Notes: a model not told the origin generated them from the sequence alone. A stretch of DNA of 64,000 nucleotides from Ascarosepion bandense (GCA_037127315.1 JBBBDQ010000308.1:82001-146000), one strand, 5' to 3'. Positions 41,630 to 53,105 are shown, counted from the first letter of the stretch. Numbers and translations: made by a program.

Positions 41630-42718
41630 GCTCTAGCCTCGGTCCCACGCTCTTTCTGATCTACATTAATGATCCCCTGATACCATAAGATCCCAAGTAG
41701 GTATTTACGCCGATGACACCACAGTTTACTCTCGCCTTGATCAAAAACCTGGTGTGGGCGACAAAGCTAACCTTGCAGTCGAGCTTGAAAAGAACCTCCA
41801 ATCTGTAGTGGACTGGGGTAAGAAATGGCTCGCAAATTTTAATGCTTCTAAAACGAAGCTGCTATCAATTAACCATCATAGACAATCGCACCTACCTCCC
41901 ATTAGCATGGACCAGGCTTGCCTCCCAGAGAGTAAAACACTACGCCTCCTTGGTCTCACACTTTCAGCGGACCTCAAATGGAATGACTATATCGAATCCA
42001 TTGCTAAATCCGCTGCTATGAAAGTCGGTTCTCTGTGCAGGGCCCGTAAGTTTTTTTCCGTCTGAATCTATCCTGCACATATATAAATCTACCATCCACC
42101 CGTGTATTGAATTTTGCTGCCACATCTGGTCGGGTGCCCCTGCTATTCTCCTCGGGCTTCTTGACAAAGTACAACGGAGAGTCTGTAATGTGATCGATAC
42201 CGACTTGGCACCCGGCTGCAGTCTCTCTCTCTCACCGGCGCGACGTGGCTTCCTTGTGTCTCTTCTATATATACTTTCACGACTTCTTCTCCGATGAACT
42301 TAGATCACTGGTGCCCCCTAGGTACGAATTTGCACGAGATACTAGATTAGCAACTAGATCCCACCCTTTTACAGTGAAACCGATAAAATGCAACAAAATT
42401 TCTTCTCCAACACTTTCTTTTCTCGTACTTCCCGACTATGTAATTCCCTTCTACATGATTGCTTCCCTGACAGCTACAATCTCCAGGAGTTTAAATGTAA
42501 GGTCAATAGACACCTCCTAACACACTAACTCGCATCCATTCTTTCAAACACTCTTCCCATCTACCCAACCCTCAGTCTCGGTATCCTTACCCATCTATCA
42601 CCCTCCTTCTGACATTTCCTATATCTAACCACTCTTTCTCTTTACCTTCCCCTATATAACCCCATGCGCAATAGTGGCAGTGGAATGCCTTGCTTGGGGT
42701 GAAATGATTAAAAAAAAG
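41630..42718 (+). mobile_element. LINE-C RT fragment through 3' end
   Basis: From a degenerate FLIYINDPL block, through GIYADDTTVYSRLDQ (catalytic YADD near 41709), DWGKKWLANFNASKTK, LRLLGLTLSADLKWNDYIES, to the SDELRSLVPPRYEF and 3' GCGCAATAGTGG and GGGGTGAAATGATTAAAAA blocks. A frameshift occurs in the T-run near 42052, and stops follow. It overlaps in content with 31472-32405, with high similarity. Confidence 0.85.
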
Positions 42719-42751
42719 TATGTAAGTTAAGTGGCAAATTTCTCTACATCA

Positions 42752-42756
<5 letters not shown>

Positions 42757-42797
<41 letters not shown>
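42757..42797. repeat. (TA)n microsatellite
   Basis: About 20 TA units. Confidence 0.9.
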
Positions 42798-42800
<3 letters not shown>

Positions 42801-43310
42801 ACGGCCTCATTTTCTTTGTTCCATTTGATCTTTGTTTTAAAAAATAAACTATTATGTAAATTTTTGTAACTTTGTATAATATTTATGCATTACACCCTAA
42901 TATTTATTCGGTAAAAATTTCATTGTTAATCATGCATTACTTTTTAAGTAATACATAAATTTATGTCTTTGTTGTTTCCGTTCCTTATATTATGGCCGCC
43001 ACTGTGTATTGTTACGGGTTTATAAATTGTAGCAAAAGAAAAAAGACTTACCAAAACACAGAGCTAAATCACAGATAAATATTTAATTAACAAAAAACAC
43101 GAAACAATTTTTTTCAAAAATATACAATTTTTGCATTAAAAATAAAACAGTTTATTACTGGCAGAGTTACGATTAAGTGTTACGAAGGGGAAGGAAGGTG
43201 TCAAGTATCTTTACCCAGTTAAGCTAGCGAAGTAGTTTAAGTGCTATATTTTTTGGAAATCCTCAAATGAGTATATAATGAATAAATTTTTGTTTGGTCA
43301 ATGAAAGAGT
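42798..43310. other. AT-rich, no gene
   Basis: The block CAAAACACAGAGCTAAATCACA (43052-43073) matches the inverted sequence at 32460-32485, so it is probably part of the R3-related repeat. Confidence 0.4.
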
Positions 43311-43690
43311 CAAAACAATCTATTTACCCATTTAGTTCCATGAGGTTCTCTTTCAGGTTTAATTGGTCGGCAACATTTAGCAGAGATTCTTTCGGCTGGA
43401 TATACAAAACCTGAATCGGACCGGAGTTGATAATGTCAGCAAATTCTTTTAACTGTCTACTCTCTTCCCAAAACCATTTTTATAGGGGCTAACACCTAAT
43501 TTGCATATTTCTGGAAATCTCTCGAATTCTCTAGATTTTTCTCGAACATTCTAGGATGTTCAAAACGTTCTATTTCTAATTTCCCTATTTTTACAACTAC
43601 TTTAGGAATTCAAACTTTTTTGTAATAACAAGTAGGACTCAATAGAATCCCTTATTATAGATTTTAATCTTTTTGTGGAATTTATTAATC
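43311..43690 (-). repeat. Dispersed repeat R3, minus strand
   Basis: The inverted match to 30870-31240 includes TTACAACTACTTTAGGAATT, AACAAGTAGGACTCAATAGA and TTCTTTCGGCTGGAT. Confidence 0.6.
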
Positions 43691-43721
43691 ATATTTATAT
43701 AAATGCATCCGCGTAACAATA

Positions 43722-43754
43722 TATATATATATCATCATCATCATCACAACTCAA

Positions 43755-43794
<40 letters not shown>

Positions 43795-44163
43795 CTAAGT
43801 TGTGATGATGCTTAGTGCCAGGACAGTTGTTTTTGTTTTGTTTTTTGTTTTTTGTTTTTTCAGTGGTAAAATCACTGGTAAAATATATGGCAAGCAGCGT
43901 TTTGTCATAATGTGCTCGATATCGAGACAGAGATAGAGCGTTAATAAGATTAATTTGGAGAAGTTTGTCGCTGAACTGAGCAGTGTCATGCCGACTTCAA
44001 ATTTCGTGAAGGCACCACTATAATGTACTCACTTCTTTTTACTTTTTTTGCAATCTGCAGGATTTAAAAGCAGGTTGAAAAAAAGCCCTGAGGAGTGAGG
44101 ATATTATCCACGAAACTTCGAAGTCGGCATGACTCTGCTCTTTTAAGTCACAAACTTCTCCAC

Positions 44164-44210
<47 letters not shown>
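43722..44210. repeat. Inverted Penelope-like terminal fragments around (TA)n tracts
   Basis: A minus-strand block (43930-44030) and a plus-strand block (44060-44150) share CGAAA...GAAGTCGGCATGAC. (TA)n tracts lie at 43758-43792 and 44165-44208. A related plus copy is at 41495-41580. Short repeated ends with hammerhead-like motifs are a known trait of Penelope-like elements. No RT is present, so the assignment is by inference. Confidence 0.4.
44085..44128 (+). ncRNA. Candidate minimal type I hammerhead ribozyme
   Basis: Order: GCC (44085-44087, helix I strand), CTGAGGA (fits CUGANGA, 44088-44094), GTG..GAT-ATT-ATC-CAC (helix II with a two-base bulge, 44095-44111), GAAA (44112-44115), a short helix III over ACTTCGAAGT, GTC (cleavage triplet, 44123-44125), and GGC (44126-44128), which pairs with GCC. 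All core positions are present. Helix III would be very short, as in element-borne hammerheads. Confidence 0.5.
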
Positions 44211-44214
<4 letters not shown>

Positions 44215-44374
44215 TGTGGTAAAATTTACTTTTGCTTGCCCCAGCTAACAATGAGGATAAGAAAAGAAGTAGGTTTGAAGGTAGAGCCCTTGGGATTACC
44301 TGAATTAATGTAAAATAATCTAGATGAATAGGAGTTCAATCCTAGTTTTATAAACTTTTGTATTGATGTATATG

Positions 44375-44700
44375 TTCCTTCCATATACTTGCTTTCCTGA
44401 TGACTACAACCTCCTGGAATTTAAATGCAATGTCAATTCCCATCTTATATCCACTTGACTCGTCCTTCCCTCGTTCTTTCTACGTCTCCCTGTGTATCTT
44501 GTTCTTTTCCATTCTTACTCTACCTTCGCAACTGCCTTCACACATGTGTTCTCATCCTTCTCTTGCTCTTTCTCTGACACCCCCTGTAATTGTTTCGACT
44601 TTCTCTTCACTCTCTTCCTGTCTAAACTTTTAGTCATATAGCTCCCCTGCGCATCAGTAGTGGTACCGCCTTGCTTGGGGTGAAAAGATTTTTAAAAAAA
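44375..44700 (+). mobile_element. LINE-C 3' fragment
   Basis: Begins within PYTCFPDDYNLLEFKCNVN-like coding and ends with GCGCATCAGTAGTGG and GGGGTGAAAAGATT, then A-run. Confidence 0.65.
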
Positions 44701-45042
44701 AGAGAGAAGCATTTCAGAAAAATCTTCTGTTAAATATGTATTATTATTTTCTCGAAATAACAAAATGAATTTTTACAGTATATTCGCGTTACCCTTGTGA
44801 AGAGATTTCCAGTATCTTTCGTAATAGTAAATGTATTTAAGCTAAGGCAATTAACTTTAATTTATATGGGTAGATGCTGAAAATAAATATGCCTGCTACA
44901 TGCTAAGTGTGACAGTACAGGAATATTCTAACAATTTTTTTCTGTAAGGCAGATTAGCTCATTAAATCGACCTAGTCGAGAAAAACGGAATAATAACAGC
45001 ACATGAAATTAGAATGTTAATCCAATTATACAAATCCATAAG
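44701..45042. other. No recognised feature
   Basis: AT-rich sequence without repeats or open frames that I can identify. Confidence 0.35.
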
Positions 45043-45320
45043 CAGTAATGCCTTGAGAGAGGAGCGTACCGACATTCGAGTAATTTTTATATACAAGCCG
45101 GAGTTCGGCCGATTTGAGATACGAGTTGAATTTTAAGATCCGAGCGATTTTCAGTTAAGCATCCACTCGTTGGCACAGCGAGTGCTAAGCTCCGACAGTA
45201 TTTCTACCCTCAGTGCAAATGTTCACCCTCGTTCTCGAAGGATCTCCGTCGTGTTGTATTGTGTCTGTTTGCTGTTGTTTTACATTGGACGTATCGGAAT
45301 ATATACCGATTAATTTTCTA
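45043..45320 (+). mobile_element. Tigger/pogo-like DNA transposon end
   Basis: Starts CAGTAATGCCTTGAGAGAGG preceded by TA-rich sequence, then GAGTAATTTTTATATACAAG and GATACGAGTTGAATTTTAAG. By recall this is the terminal pattern of Tigger-type elements of the Tc1/mariner superfamily (CAGT..TGCCTTGAG end). Only one end is visible; no transposase. Confidence 0.45.
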
Positions 45321-45324
45321 TCAA

Positions 45325-45515
45325 ATTAATCCGTCTCTTCCCCCAGTTATGGGTTAAATAACAGGACAGATTGGGTTCTATCGGCTTGGTTGGCAACCAA
45401 TCTACCGCAGAAAGTAATGGCAACCTACTCCGGGATAATCTTCTGCCCAGTCAGTCATGTCTTGAAAGAGACATGATTGCCTAAACGTGTATCACGTATG
45501 GCACTTAACTGACTG
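45325..45515 (+). mobile_element. SINE-A, head-truncated
   Basis: Body and full core, ending CTGACTGAAT. It abuts, tail to tail, the minus-strand SINE-A starting at 45520, creating an inverted pair. Confidence 0.85.
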
Positions 45516-45519
45516 AATC

Positions 45520-46142
45520 AGTTAGTTAAGTTCCATACGTGAATCACGCTTGGACGATCATGTCTCGAAAGAGACATGACTGACTGGGAAGAAGATTATC
45601 CCGCAGTAGGTTTTCATTGCTTTCTGCGGTAGATTGGTTGCCAGTCAAGGCTATAGAACCCAATCTGTCCTGTTATTTAACCCATAACTTGAAGGAATAG
45701 ACGGATTAAATTCTACTCCAACAGCTTCTTTTCTCGCGCTTCCCGCCTGTGGAACTCCCTTCCACAAGTCTGCTTTCCCGACAGTTACAATCTCCAGGTG
45801 TTTAAATGTAGGGTCAATAGACACCTCCTATCACACTAACTCCCAACTATTCTCACAACACTCTCATCTACCCAACCCTCATTCTCGGTATCCTCACCCG
45901 CCTATCACCCACCCTCTGTTATGTCCTATATTTAACCAGCCTTTCTCCTCTCTACGTAGCCCCCTGCACAGTAGTGGCAGTGACATGCCTTGCTTGGGGT
46001 GAAACGCTTATAAAAAAAAAAAAAAAAATACCTTTCCCAAGGGTATTTGCGCGTAAGTGAATGCCATGAATTTAACTGGAATTTGAACTCGGCTCCCCGA
46101 TTTTCCGTTCCGAGCCGATATCCACTGCACCACAACGCACAT
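45520..46142 (-). mobile_element. SINE-A interrupted by LINE-C
   Basis: Minus-strand core and body occupy 45520-45708; the rest of the body and tRNA head occupy 46029-46142. Removing the LINE-C restores GACGGATTAATACCTTTCCC, which is the intact SINE-A sequence. Confidence 0.88.
45709..46028 (+). mobile_element. LINE-C 3' end nested in SINE-A
   Basis: A 320-bp 5'-truncated copy: RTSRLWNSLP-type coding, CACAGTAGTGGCAGTGACAT, GGGGTGAAACGCTTATAAA and an A-run at its end. No clear target duplication beyond AA. It proves recent activity of LINE-C relative to this SINE-A. Confidence 0.85.
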
Positions 46143-46159
46143 ATAACTGACTGAATACT

Positions 46160-46530
46160 TTATTCTATAGGTAGACTATGAATACTTTAGTCTATAGTTA
46201 GACTATGATCAGGTTTATACTTGTGTCTGGGTAGGTAAATGTTAACTGGGTTTATACTTGAGTAAATATTGATAATGTTGATACTTGAGTCTCTAGTTAA
46301 ACACTGATAGGTTTTATACTTGAATGTATAGGTAGACATTTTTAAGGTTTATATTTGAATTTGTCGATAAATATTAATAGGGTTAAGACTTTAGTATATA
46401 GGTAGACTTTATTGGGTTTAGAATTGAGTTTATCAGGGTGCAATGATCGGATTTCTTCTTTAGTCTATAGAAAGACACATCAAGGGAGTTCGTTTGCCTT
46501 ATTGATCAGGTTTAACTTGAATCTATAGAC
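46160..46530 (+). repeat. Degenerate tandem repeat (GTTTATACTTGAGT type)
   Basis: Repeated phrases TTTATACTTG, AGTCTATAGGTAGAC and TGATAGGTTT recur every ~55-60 bp. It is of the same general kind as the array at 52060-52619. Confidence 0.5.
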
Positions 46531-46532
46531 TT

Positions 46533-46979
46533 ACTAGCAGTATCGCCCGGCGTTGCTCGGGTGTAATGAAAGCTTTAAAACTAATCATGGTCCTGGAGCT
46601 CAGACTAAAGAATATTTCTGTGAAGTTTGGTGAAAATCGGATAAAAATTGTGGATTGACCTACAGACAGATAAACAGACACACACACAAATATCTTCTCT
46701 TTATATATATATATATATATATTATCGATTTTCTGCACTATTGTAAGAACTGCAACCTTGAAACTTCTGAATATCGTTTCTTATGTCTTTGTCTTTGAGT
46801 GTATCAAATTTGATTAAAATTGAACCACTCCTTCTATAACCCGATTTTTTCGATTATCGATATTTATCAAGGGTACCTCGACACAAAACCTAGCTAAGAA
46901 CACTCGCAGATGCTTATAGTACAATTGTGTAATTTTTCAAGAAAATCGGTTCAGCCGTTTCGGAGTGTATAGGTAACGG

Positions 46980-47036
<57 letters not shown>

Positions 47037-47069
47037 CACAAACAAAGTTCCATTTATAAATACATTTAG
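46533..47069 (+). mobile_element. Element X, internally deleted
   Basis: Standard start (ACTAGCAGTATCGCCCGGCG) and end (AAGTTCCATTTATAAATACA), with (TA)n at 46702-46722 and (CA)n at 46983-47031. Much of the 5' body is missing. Confidence 0.8.
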
Positions 47070-47073
47070 ATTA

Positions 47074-47200
47074 GTCAGCCAGTTAAGTGCCATATGTGAT
47101 ACACGCTTGGGCAATCATGTCTTGAAAGAGACATGACTGACTGGGCAGAAGATTTTTCCGCAGTAGGTTGCCATTACACTCTGCGTTAGAACCAAGCCAA
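47074..47200 (-). mobile_element. SINE-A core fragment
   Basis: Minus-strand tail, hairpin (ATGTCTTGAAAGAGACAT) and part of the core. It follows Element X directly. Confidence 0.8.
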
Positions 47201-47439
47201 GCGTGGTTCATTAAGGTTTCTCATGATAACTTTGTATAAATATTTAGCGATACAATAGTGGAATTACCAACTAACATGTTTCCGGTGACATGAAGTAGAA
47301 CGATTATATTTAACCAATTACTTAGACTCAGAAAGTTGGTTTACTATTTCGTGATTAACAATTTTTTTTTTTTACATATTTATAAGTCTACCCTGTGTCT
47401 TTTCTGTCGATAATCCCATTGTAATTGTTCTGACGAACA

Positions 47440-47625
47440 TTCTTCTATGATACCCAGACTCTATGGATTGAAGCGTAGTACTAGATTGGCGGCAGGGTCT
47501 CAACATTTTCATAATTGAAATGGCTATAAATAACCGTTAGTTCTATCTTCAGTTTCTTCTCTCTTCCAGCTTCTTGCTTTCCAGTCATCTTCGATCTTCA
47601 AAAATTTAAATACAAATCTTTAAAC
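47440..47625 (+). mobile_element. LINE-D 3' fragment
   Basis: Contains ATAACCGTAAGTTCTATC-like sequence, CAGTTTCTTCTCTCTTCC and ATCTTCAAAAATTTAAATAC, as in other LINE-D ends. Confidence 0.5.
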
Positions 47626-47652
47626 AAGATTTCTCGAATATTCAGGCCTGTA

Positions 47653-47691
<39 letters not shown>

Positions 47692-47859
47692 CGATACAAT
47701 AGTGGAATTTCTAACTAACATTTTTCAGGTAACATGAAGCAGCCTTAGTAATTGGTTAAATATACCAATTACTAAGGCTGCAGCTCAGAAAGTTGGTTTG
47801 TTATTTTGTGATAGACAATTTTTTGTAAGTTCTATGTTTTTTTTTTGTTTTTTTTTTTA

Positions 47860-48410
47860 ATCATTTCACCCCGAGCAAGGCGGAAACGCCACTGATGTGC
47901 AGGGGGTTACATAAATGTAAAAAGATTAATTAGAAAAGAGTGAGGAGTACAAACTAGTTAGAAAGGAACAATAGAAAGCTGAGAAAGCAGGTGCGATGAC
48001 AGATACATAGGTGGAGAGAAAGGGAAGGTTATACAGGGGAGGGGAGAGAGCTAGAGGCCAGTGGTTAGTAGATGAGTATTAACTTTGCATTTAAATTTCT
48101 GGAGGTTGTAGCCGTCAGGAAAGCAAGAATACGGGAGCGAGTTCCACAGGCGGGAAGTGCGAGAGAAGAAGCTGCAGGAGTAGAATTGTAGTCTGCATTT
48201 GGTTAACCTGACTGTGAATGGGTGGGACCCAGTTGCCAGTCTGGTTGCACGGGTAAACACCTGTTGAGGAGGCATCAGTGACTTAAGCTCATCCGAGCAG
48301 AAGCCATGAAAGTATTTATAGAACAGACAAAGGGAGGCCACATTTCGACGATGGGGAAGTGGCTGCAGTTGAGTCGCCAGATCAGTACCTATCACATTAC
48401 AGACTCAACA
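47860..48410 (-). mobile_element. LINE-C C-terminal region and 3' end
   Basis: Minus-strand frame: VIGTDLATQLQPLPHRRN, VASLCLFYKYFHGFCSDELK, PPQQVFTRATRLATG and RTSRLWNSLPYSC, ending with GCACATCAGTGG and GGGGTGAAATGATTAAAAA. Closely related to 27291-27740 and 49098-49490, a subgroup of LINE-C. Confidence 0.8.
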
Positions 48411-48620
48411 GTTTCTTCTCTCACACTTGCTTGCGGAACTCTCTTCCAGTTTCTTGCTTTTCAGTCATCTTCCATCTTCAGAAATTTAAACGCAATTTAA
48501 ATAGTTATCTTCTGTCTTTTTAATTCTTGTTGTTTTCTTTTCTTTTTCTCATTTTCTTTTACACCGAGTAAACTCTTGCGTCTTAGTAGCTTTATCGCCT
48601 TGCTTGGGATGAAATGACAA
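48411..48620 (+). mobile_element. LINE-D 3' end
   Basis: AACAGTTTCTTCTCTCACAC, CTTCAGAAATTTAAACGC and TATCGCCTTGCTTGGGATGA define this end. It adjoins an oppositely oriented LINE-C. Confidence 0.55.
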
Positions 48621-48639
48621 AATGGGTAGGCTACACAAT

Positions 48640-48895
48640 GTTATCTTCTGCCTCGGTTGCTTTCAGTATTTTCTCCGCGTGTTGAATTTTCCATGTCTTC
48701 TTTCCTCATTATACTTCCGAGAAATTTAAACTGTCTATTTTTGATTCTCAGTCGTTTTTACTCAATCTTCTTCACTGCTGACATGTTCTGCGTACGCCAT
48801 TCTCAGCATCCTCGTGTAGAATCGCGTTTTCTGTTACCTCAATTCTTCTTTTCATTTGTGAGAAAAATGCCCAGGATTCGCTGCCATAGGGGGGG
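48640..48895 (-). mobile_element. RTE fragment, diverged
   Basis: Minus-strand coding resembles RRMLRMAYAEHVSAV and the KFLG..MRKE region of the RTE RT, but differs more than other copies. It may be a separate RTE lineage. Confidence 0.45.
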
Positions 48896-49030
48896 GGATT
48901 TCGGCGAGCAGCTTTATTTCTGGCTTTGTGGAACTCTCGTGCAGCCTCTCGCTGTCCGGTAAACTTTGATCTTCAAAAATGTAAATGTCATGTCAGTCGC
49001 TATGTACTGTCTTCTTAAAACAAGTTCCTT
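48896..49030 (+). mobile_element. LINE-D fragment
   Basis: Contains TGGCTTTGTGGAACTCTC and GATCTTCAAAAATGTAAATG, a decayed LINE-D C-terminal block. Confidence 0.4.
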
Positions 49031-49097
49031 ATTGTTGTCTCCTTAGTAGTAGTTTAGTGGATGCATTGTCTTGTATTTTTTTTGGGGGGGGGTGATT

Positions 49098-49490
49098 TGT
49101 TTTTAATCGTATCCCCCCGAGTAAGGCGGTAATACCACTGATGTGCAGGGGGCTACATAAGAGTAAAAAAGATTAAGTAGAAGAGAGCGAAGAGGAAGAC
49201 GAACCAGTTAGAAAGGAGCAAGAGAAGGATGGGAATACAGGTGTGATGACAGTTGCAAAGGTGGAGAGAAAAGAAAGGATATACGGGGTGGTGAAAGAAC
49301 TAGAGTCAAGTGGTTAATAGATGAGTATTGACATTGCATTTAAATTCCTGGAGGTTGTAGCCATCAGGAAAGCAAGAATATGGAAGCGAGTTCCACATGC
49401 GGGAAGTGCGAGAGAAGAAGCTGAAGGAGTAGAATTGTTGTCTGCATTTGGTTAATCTAAATGTGAATGGGTGGGACCCAGATTTTAACA
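49098..49490 (-). mobile_element. LINE-C 3' fragment
   Basis: Minus strand: RTSRMWNSLPYSCFPDG, NLQEFKCNVNTHL and the terminal GGGGGGATACGATTAAAAA. An RTE end follows immediately at 49495. Confidence 0.75.
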
Positions 49491-49494
49491 AATC

Positions 49495-50248
49495 TGAATC
49501 TTCTTCTTCTTCATATGCCGTGTCCTTTCAGGACGTAGGCGATCATGGACTTTTACTTGGCTCTGTCTCTTGTCGCTCTCAATATTTTTTCTCTTGGTAT
49601 CTCTAAGCCCCGCTCCGCCATTCATTTGCTCAGACCTAACAAGTACGTCTCGCGCTGCTTTTCCCTGTCTCTCCTTCCATTTCTCCGACCTGTGAGTATC
49701 AAGTTCTCCAGATCCTCCTGTTTCATTATGCGTACCTGGAACCACATTTGTCTCTTCCTGATATTTAGTATGAGTCTTCTTCTCGTTTGCATCCTTTCTA
49801 ACACCACATCGTTGCACACGTGCTCTATTTATGGTATCCTCAGCATCCTTCTGTAAAACCACATTTCTACTGCCTCAAACCTCTCCTTTATCTTTGATGA
49901 GATCATCCAGCATTCACTTCCATATAGAAGGACAGATATCACATAGCAATCTAGCACTCTTTCCTTTGTTTCTAATGAGATTTTCCTGTCTTTCAGTACT
50001 TTGGTTAGCTTCTAAAAGGCGTCTTTGGCCATGCCAATGCTTCTTTGGATCTTCATGTCGCATTTTCCATCCTCTGTAAAAACACTTCCCAGGTATTTGA
50101 ATTTTTTTAGTTATTTATTTTAGATTCTCTGACTTGCCTATTGGGCTCCTCTTTTTGCTGATGACCATACATTCAGTTTTCTTGTGGTTTATATTCAATC
50201 CTTTCTTTTCACTTTCTTTTGTTACCTTCTGTAGAAGGTCCTATGCAA
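49495..50248 (-). mobile_element. RTE RT fragment with 3' end
   Basis: Minus strand from LLQKVTKESEKKGLNINHKK-like coding through KIQKYLGSVF, MWFYRRMLRIP, LNIRKRQMWFQ and ENLILTGRRN, to the terminal CCTACGTCCTGAAAGGACAC. The tail is GAAGAAGAAGA. Frame breaks near 50010 and elsewhere. Confidence 0.8.
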
Positions 50249-50344
50249 ACGGAGTGCTAAATTACCAACGATAAAAGATCGCGTGCAGGCATAAAATATT
50301 AAAGAAAATGTGTTGATGTCAAAATAATAACAATACTAATAACA

Positions 50345-50700
50345 AATACGTCTTACGCTGCATTCCCCTGTCTCTCCTTCCATTTATCCGACCTGTGAGT
50401 ATCAAGTTTTCCAGGCCCACCTTCCTTATTACATGTCTCATTTGTCTCTTTCTGATACTTATTAGTGTTCTTCTCGATTACATCCTTTCTAACATCTCAT
50501 TGTTGCATTCGTGCTCTGTCCATGGTATCCTCAGCATCCTTCTGTAAAACCACATTTCTGCTGCCTCAAACCTGTCCTTCATCTTTGATTAGATCGTCCA
50601 GCATTCACTACCATACTGAAGAACAGATATCACATAGCAATCTAGCACTCTTTTCTTTGTTTCTAAGGAGATTTATCTGTCATTCAGTACTCGGGTTTGA
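50345..50700 (-). mobile_element. RTE fragment
   Basis: A second minus-strand piece covering the FYRRMLRIPWTEHEC to RDRGMQRKTY region. It is similar to 49670-49980, and so a neighbouring copy or duplication. Confidence 0.7.
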
Positions 50701-50951
50701 AAAATGTGTTGATGTCAAAATAATAACAATACTAATAAAATACCTTGATTTAAAAAATGTGTTGATACTAAATACGATATTGTAGGAACCTCGGTAATGC
50801 TTGTCAAATTGGACTTGTGTCAAACACGACTGAAGTCACTACAATTTACTATATCAGAAGACTGAAGGTTGTTTGTTGAAATGCGGAAGGATAAAATATT
50901 TCGTTTCTATTTTAAAGTAAAATTTTTATTAACAGAATAACAAAATCTACT

Positions 50952-51325
50952 ATAAATTTATTTATAAACGGAACTTTGTCTCTGTGTGTGTATGTGTGTG
51001 TGAGTCCGTTACCTATAGATTCCGAAACGGCTGAACCGATTTTCTTGAAAATGTACACAGTTGTACTATAATCGTCTGCGAGTGTTCTTAGCTAGGTTTT
51101 GTGTCGAGGAACCCCGATAAATATCGAAAATCAATAATCGAAAAAAATGGGTTATAGAAGGAGTGGTTCGATTTTAATCAAATTTGATACACTCATAGAC
51201 AAAGACATAAGAAACTATATTCGGAAGTTTCAAGGTTGCAGTTCTTACAATAGTGCAGAAAATCGATAATATATATATATAAAAGCTTTCATTACACCCG
51301 AGTAACGCCGGGCTATACTGCTAGT
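50952..51325 (-). mobile_element. Element X, short copy
   Basis: Minus strand with both ends intact (ACTAGCAGTATAGCCCGGCG at 51325 inward; TTTATAAAT end near 50955), but the 5' body between TGTAATGAAAGC and the (TA)n tract is deleted. It is a minimal version of the element. Confidence 0.8.
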
Positions 51326-52059
51326 TCTAAAAATAAAAATAAAATGTTCATAGAGAAAATGCATGTAGTTAATTATTCAACGAGAAATGTAAGCATTTAA
51401 ATGTCCCACAAAAATTCTGAGTTCATAATTATTAGTAGTAGAATGCGTGTATGTAAAAAGATTAAAAAGGTTGCTAATAAAAGTCTGTGTTCTTTCCCTT
51501 TTTATGGCCGGAGAAAAAGTGAAAAGAAAAGTCAGGCAATAAAGGAGATTGTACTTATCGGAGTCAGTTGAAGTACTGGTTGTTGTTTTCTTTGACGGTG
51601 TGTAGGTGAAGACGAAGAAAGGAAAATTGGAAAGAGAGGAAAAACGAATGCGTATCGACGAGACACGACAAGTTTGGCTCCTTGAAATTTCTCCCTTACA
51701 TTGTGACGCGGTCCTTCAGATTCGCTCTCATGTCAAACTGATTTGATCAGTCAAGGAAAGTGAATAAGTAGTGGATTTTAGTCATGTAATCGGCTCCGAA
51801 CAGCATACTCATTTTTCTAGGTATGAAAAAGAATTTCTCTATTTCCTATCCAATCAGAATCTAGAATCTTAACTTTCACACTGACTTGTGAAATATGCCT
51901 TGGTCTGGGTTTTGCCAAAATTTTTTAGTCGTTTTGATCCATATTTGCGGGTGTGCAATTTTATTTTTTTCGTTTGAGTTAATTGTTACATGATATAGGA
52001 ATCGTATCCTATGTTGAAACTTGAAATTTATTTGAAGAGTAAGATATATTTCTTTTAGG
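51326..52059. other. No recognised feature
   Basis: No open frame, repeat or RNA gene that I can support. Confidence 0.35.
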
Positions 52060-52619
52060 GAGAGGTAAGTATTGGTTGTTTATATTTGAGTCTGTAAATA
52101 TTTACTCGGTTCGGCGATATGTAAATAGATTTTTAGTTTGGGGATCGGTAAATAATAGTCGTTTATGAGTTCATATATATTTAATTGGTTCGGTAGTTGA
52201 AACATTAGTTGCTTATATATGAGTCTAGAACTTTTATTTGTTTAGGTCATAGGTAAATACTGGTTGTTTATATTTGAGTCGATATATAATTAACTGGTTT
52301 AGCGACAGAAAATTATTGTTTGTTTATAGATGAATCTATAAACGTTTATTTGTTTAGGTCATAGGTAAATACTGGTTGTTTATATTTGAGTCGATATATA
52401 ATTAATTGGTTTAGCGACAGAAAATTATTGTTTGTTTATAGATGAATCTATAAACGTTTATTTGTTTAGGTCATAGGTAAATGCTGGTTGTTTATATTTG
52501 AGTCGATATATAATTAACTGGTTAAGCGACAGAAAAATATTGTTTGTTTATATATGAGTCTGTAAACTTTTAATTATTTCGGTGCGTGGTAAATATTGAT
52601 TGTTTACATCTGAGTCTGT
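52060..52619 (+). repeat. ~111-bp tandem repeat interrupted by R1
   Basis: GGTCATAGGTAAAT recurs at 52246, 52357 and 52469 (111-112 bp), with half-unit similarity at about 56 bp (TGGTTGTTTATATTTGAGTC). Sequence of the same kind resumes at 55980 after R1 (TTGATTGTTTATATGAGTCT), so R1 landed inside the array. Confidence 0.75.
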
Positions 52620-53105
52620 TAGGTACCTCTATTCATGTTCGATGTCTAAATTTTAAATTGTACTTTTTTAAATAAAAAAAGTTTTCTTGTAGCTTTTGTT
52701 TTAGTTTTAATTGAAAGCTAAATGATTAAATTTACTATTTCTAATAAGTAAAATACTCTGGTGTATTTCAAACAGAAATTATCTTGATTGGAATCTAAAC
52801 ATTTTTCTATTTTTTTAATCTTTACATTTTTCGGCCTTTTTGCGCGGTTGACACATTTGAAAACAAAAGTTAATACTCAGTTTTAAAAATATTGCAAAAA
52901 TAAAATATAAATCTTTGACGCATTATTTTGAAAAATTAAAAAGTTTAATGTTAATCTGATTTATAGCATGAAATTTAGAATAAAACTATTTCTTAAACAC
53001 AGAGTTGAACTTTTTGACCTTTCTCTCGCATTTGAAATGTAAGGACAGCTCGATAGATGCGAGACAAGGTAAGTGTATGGTGATCACAAGTGACATAATT
53101 GTACA

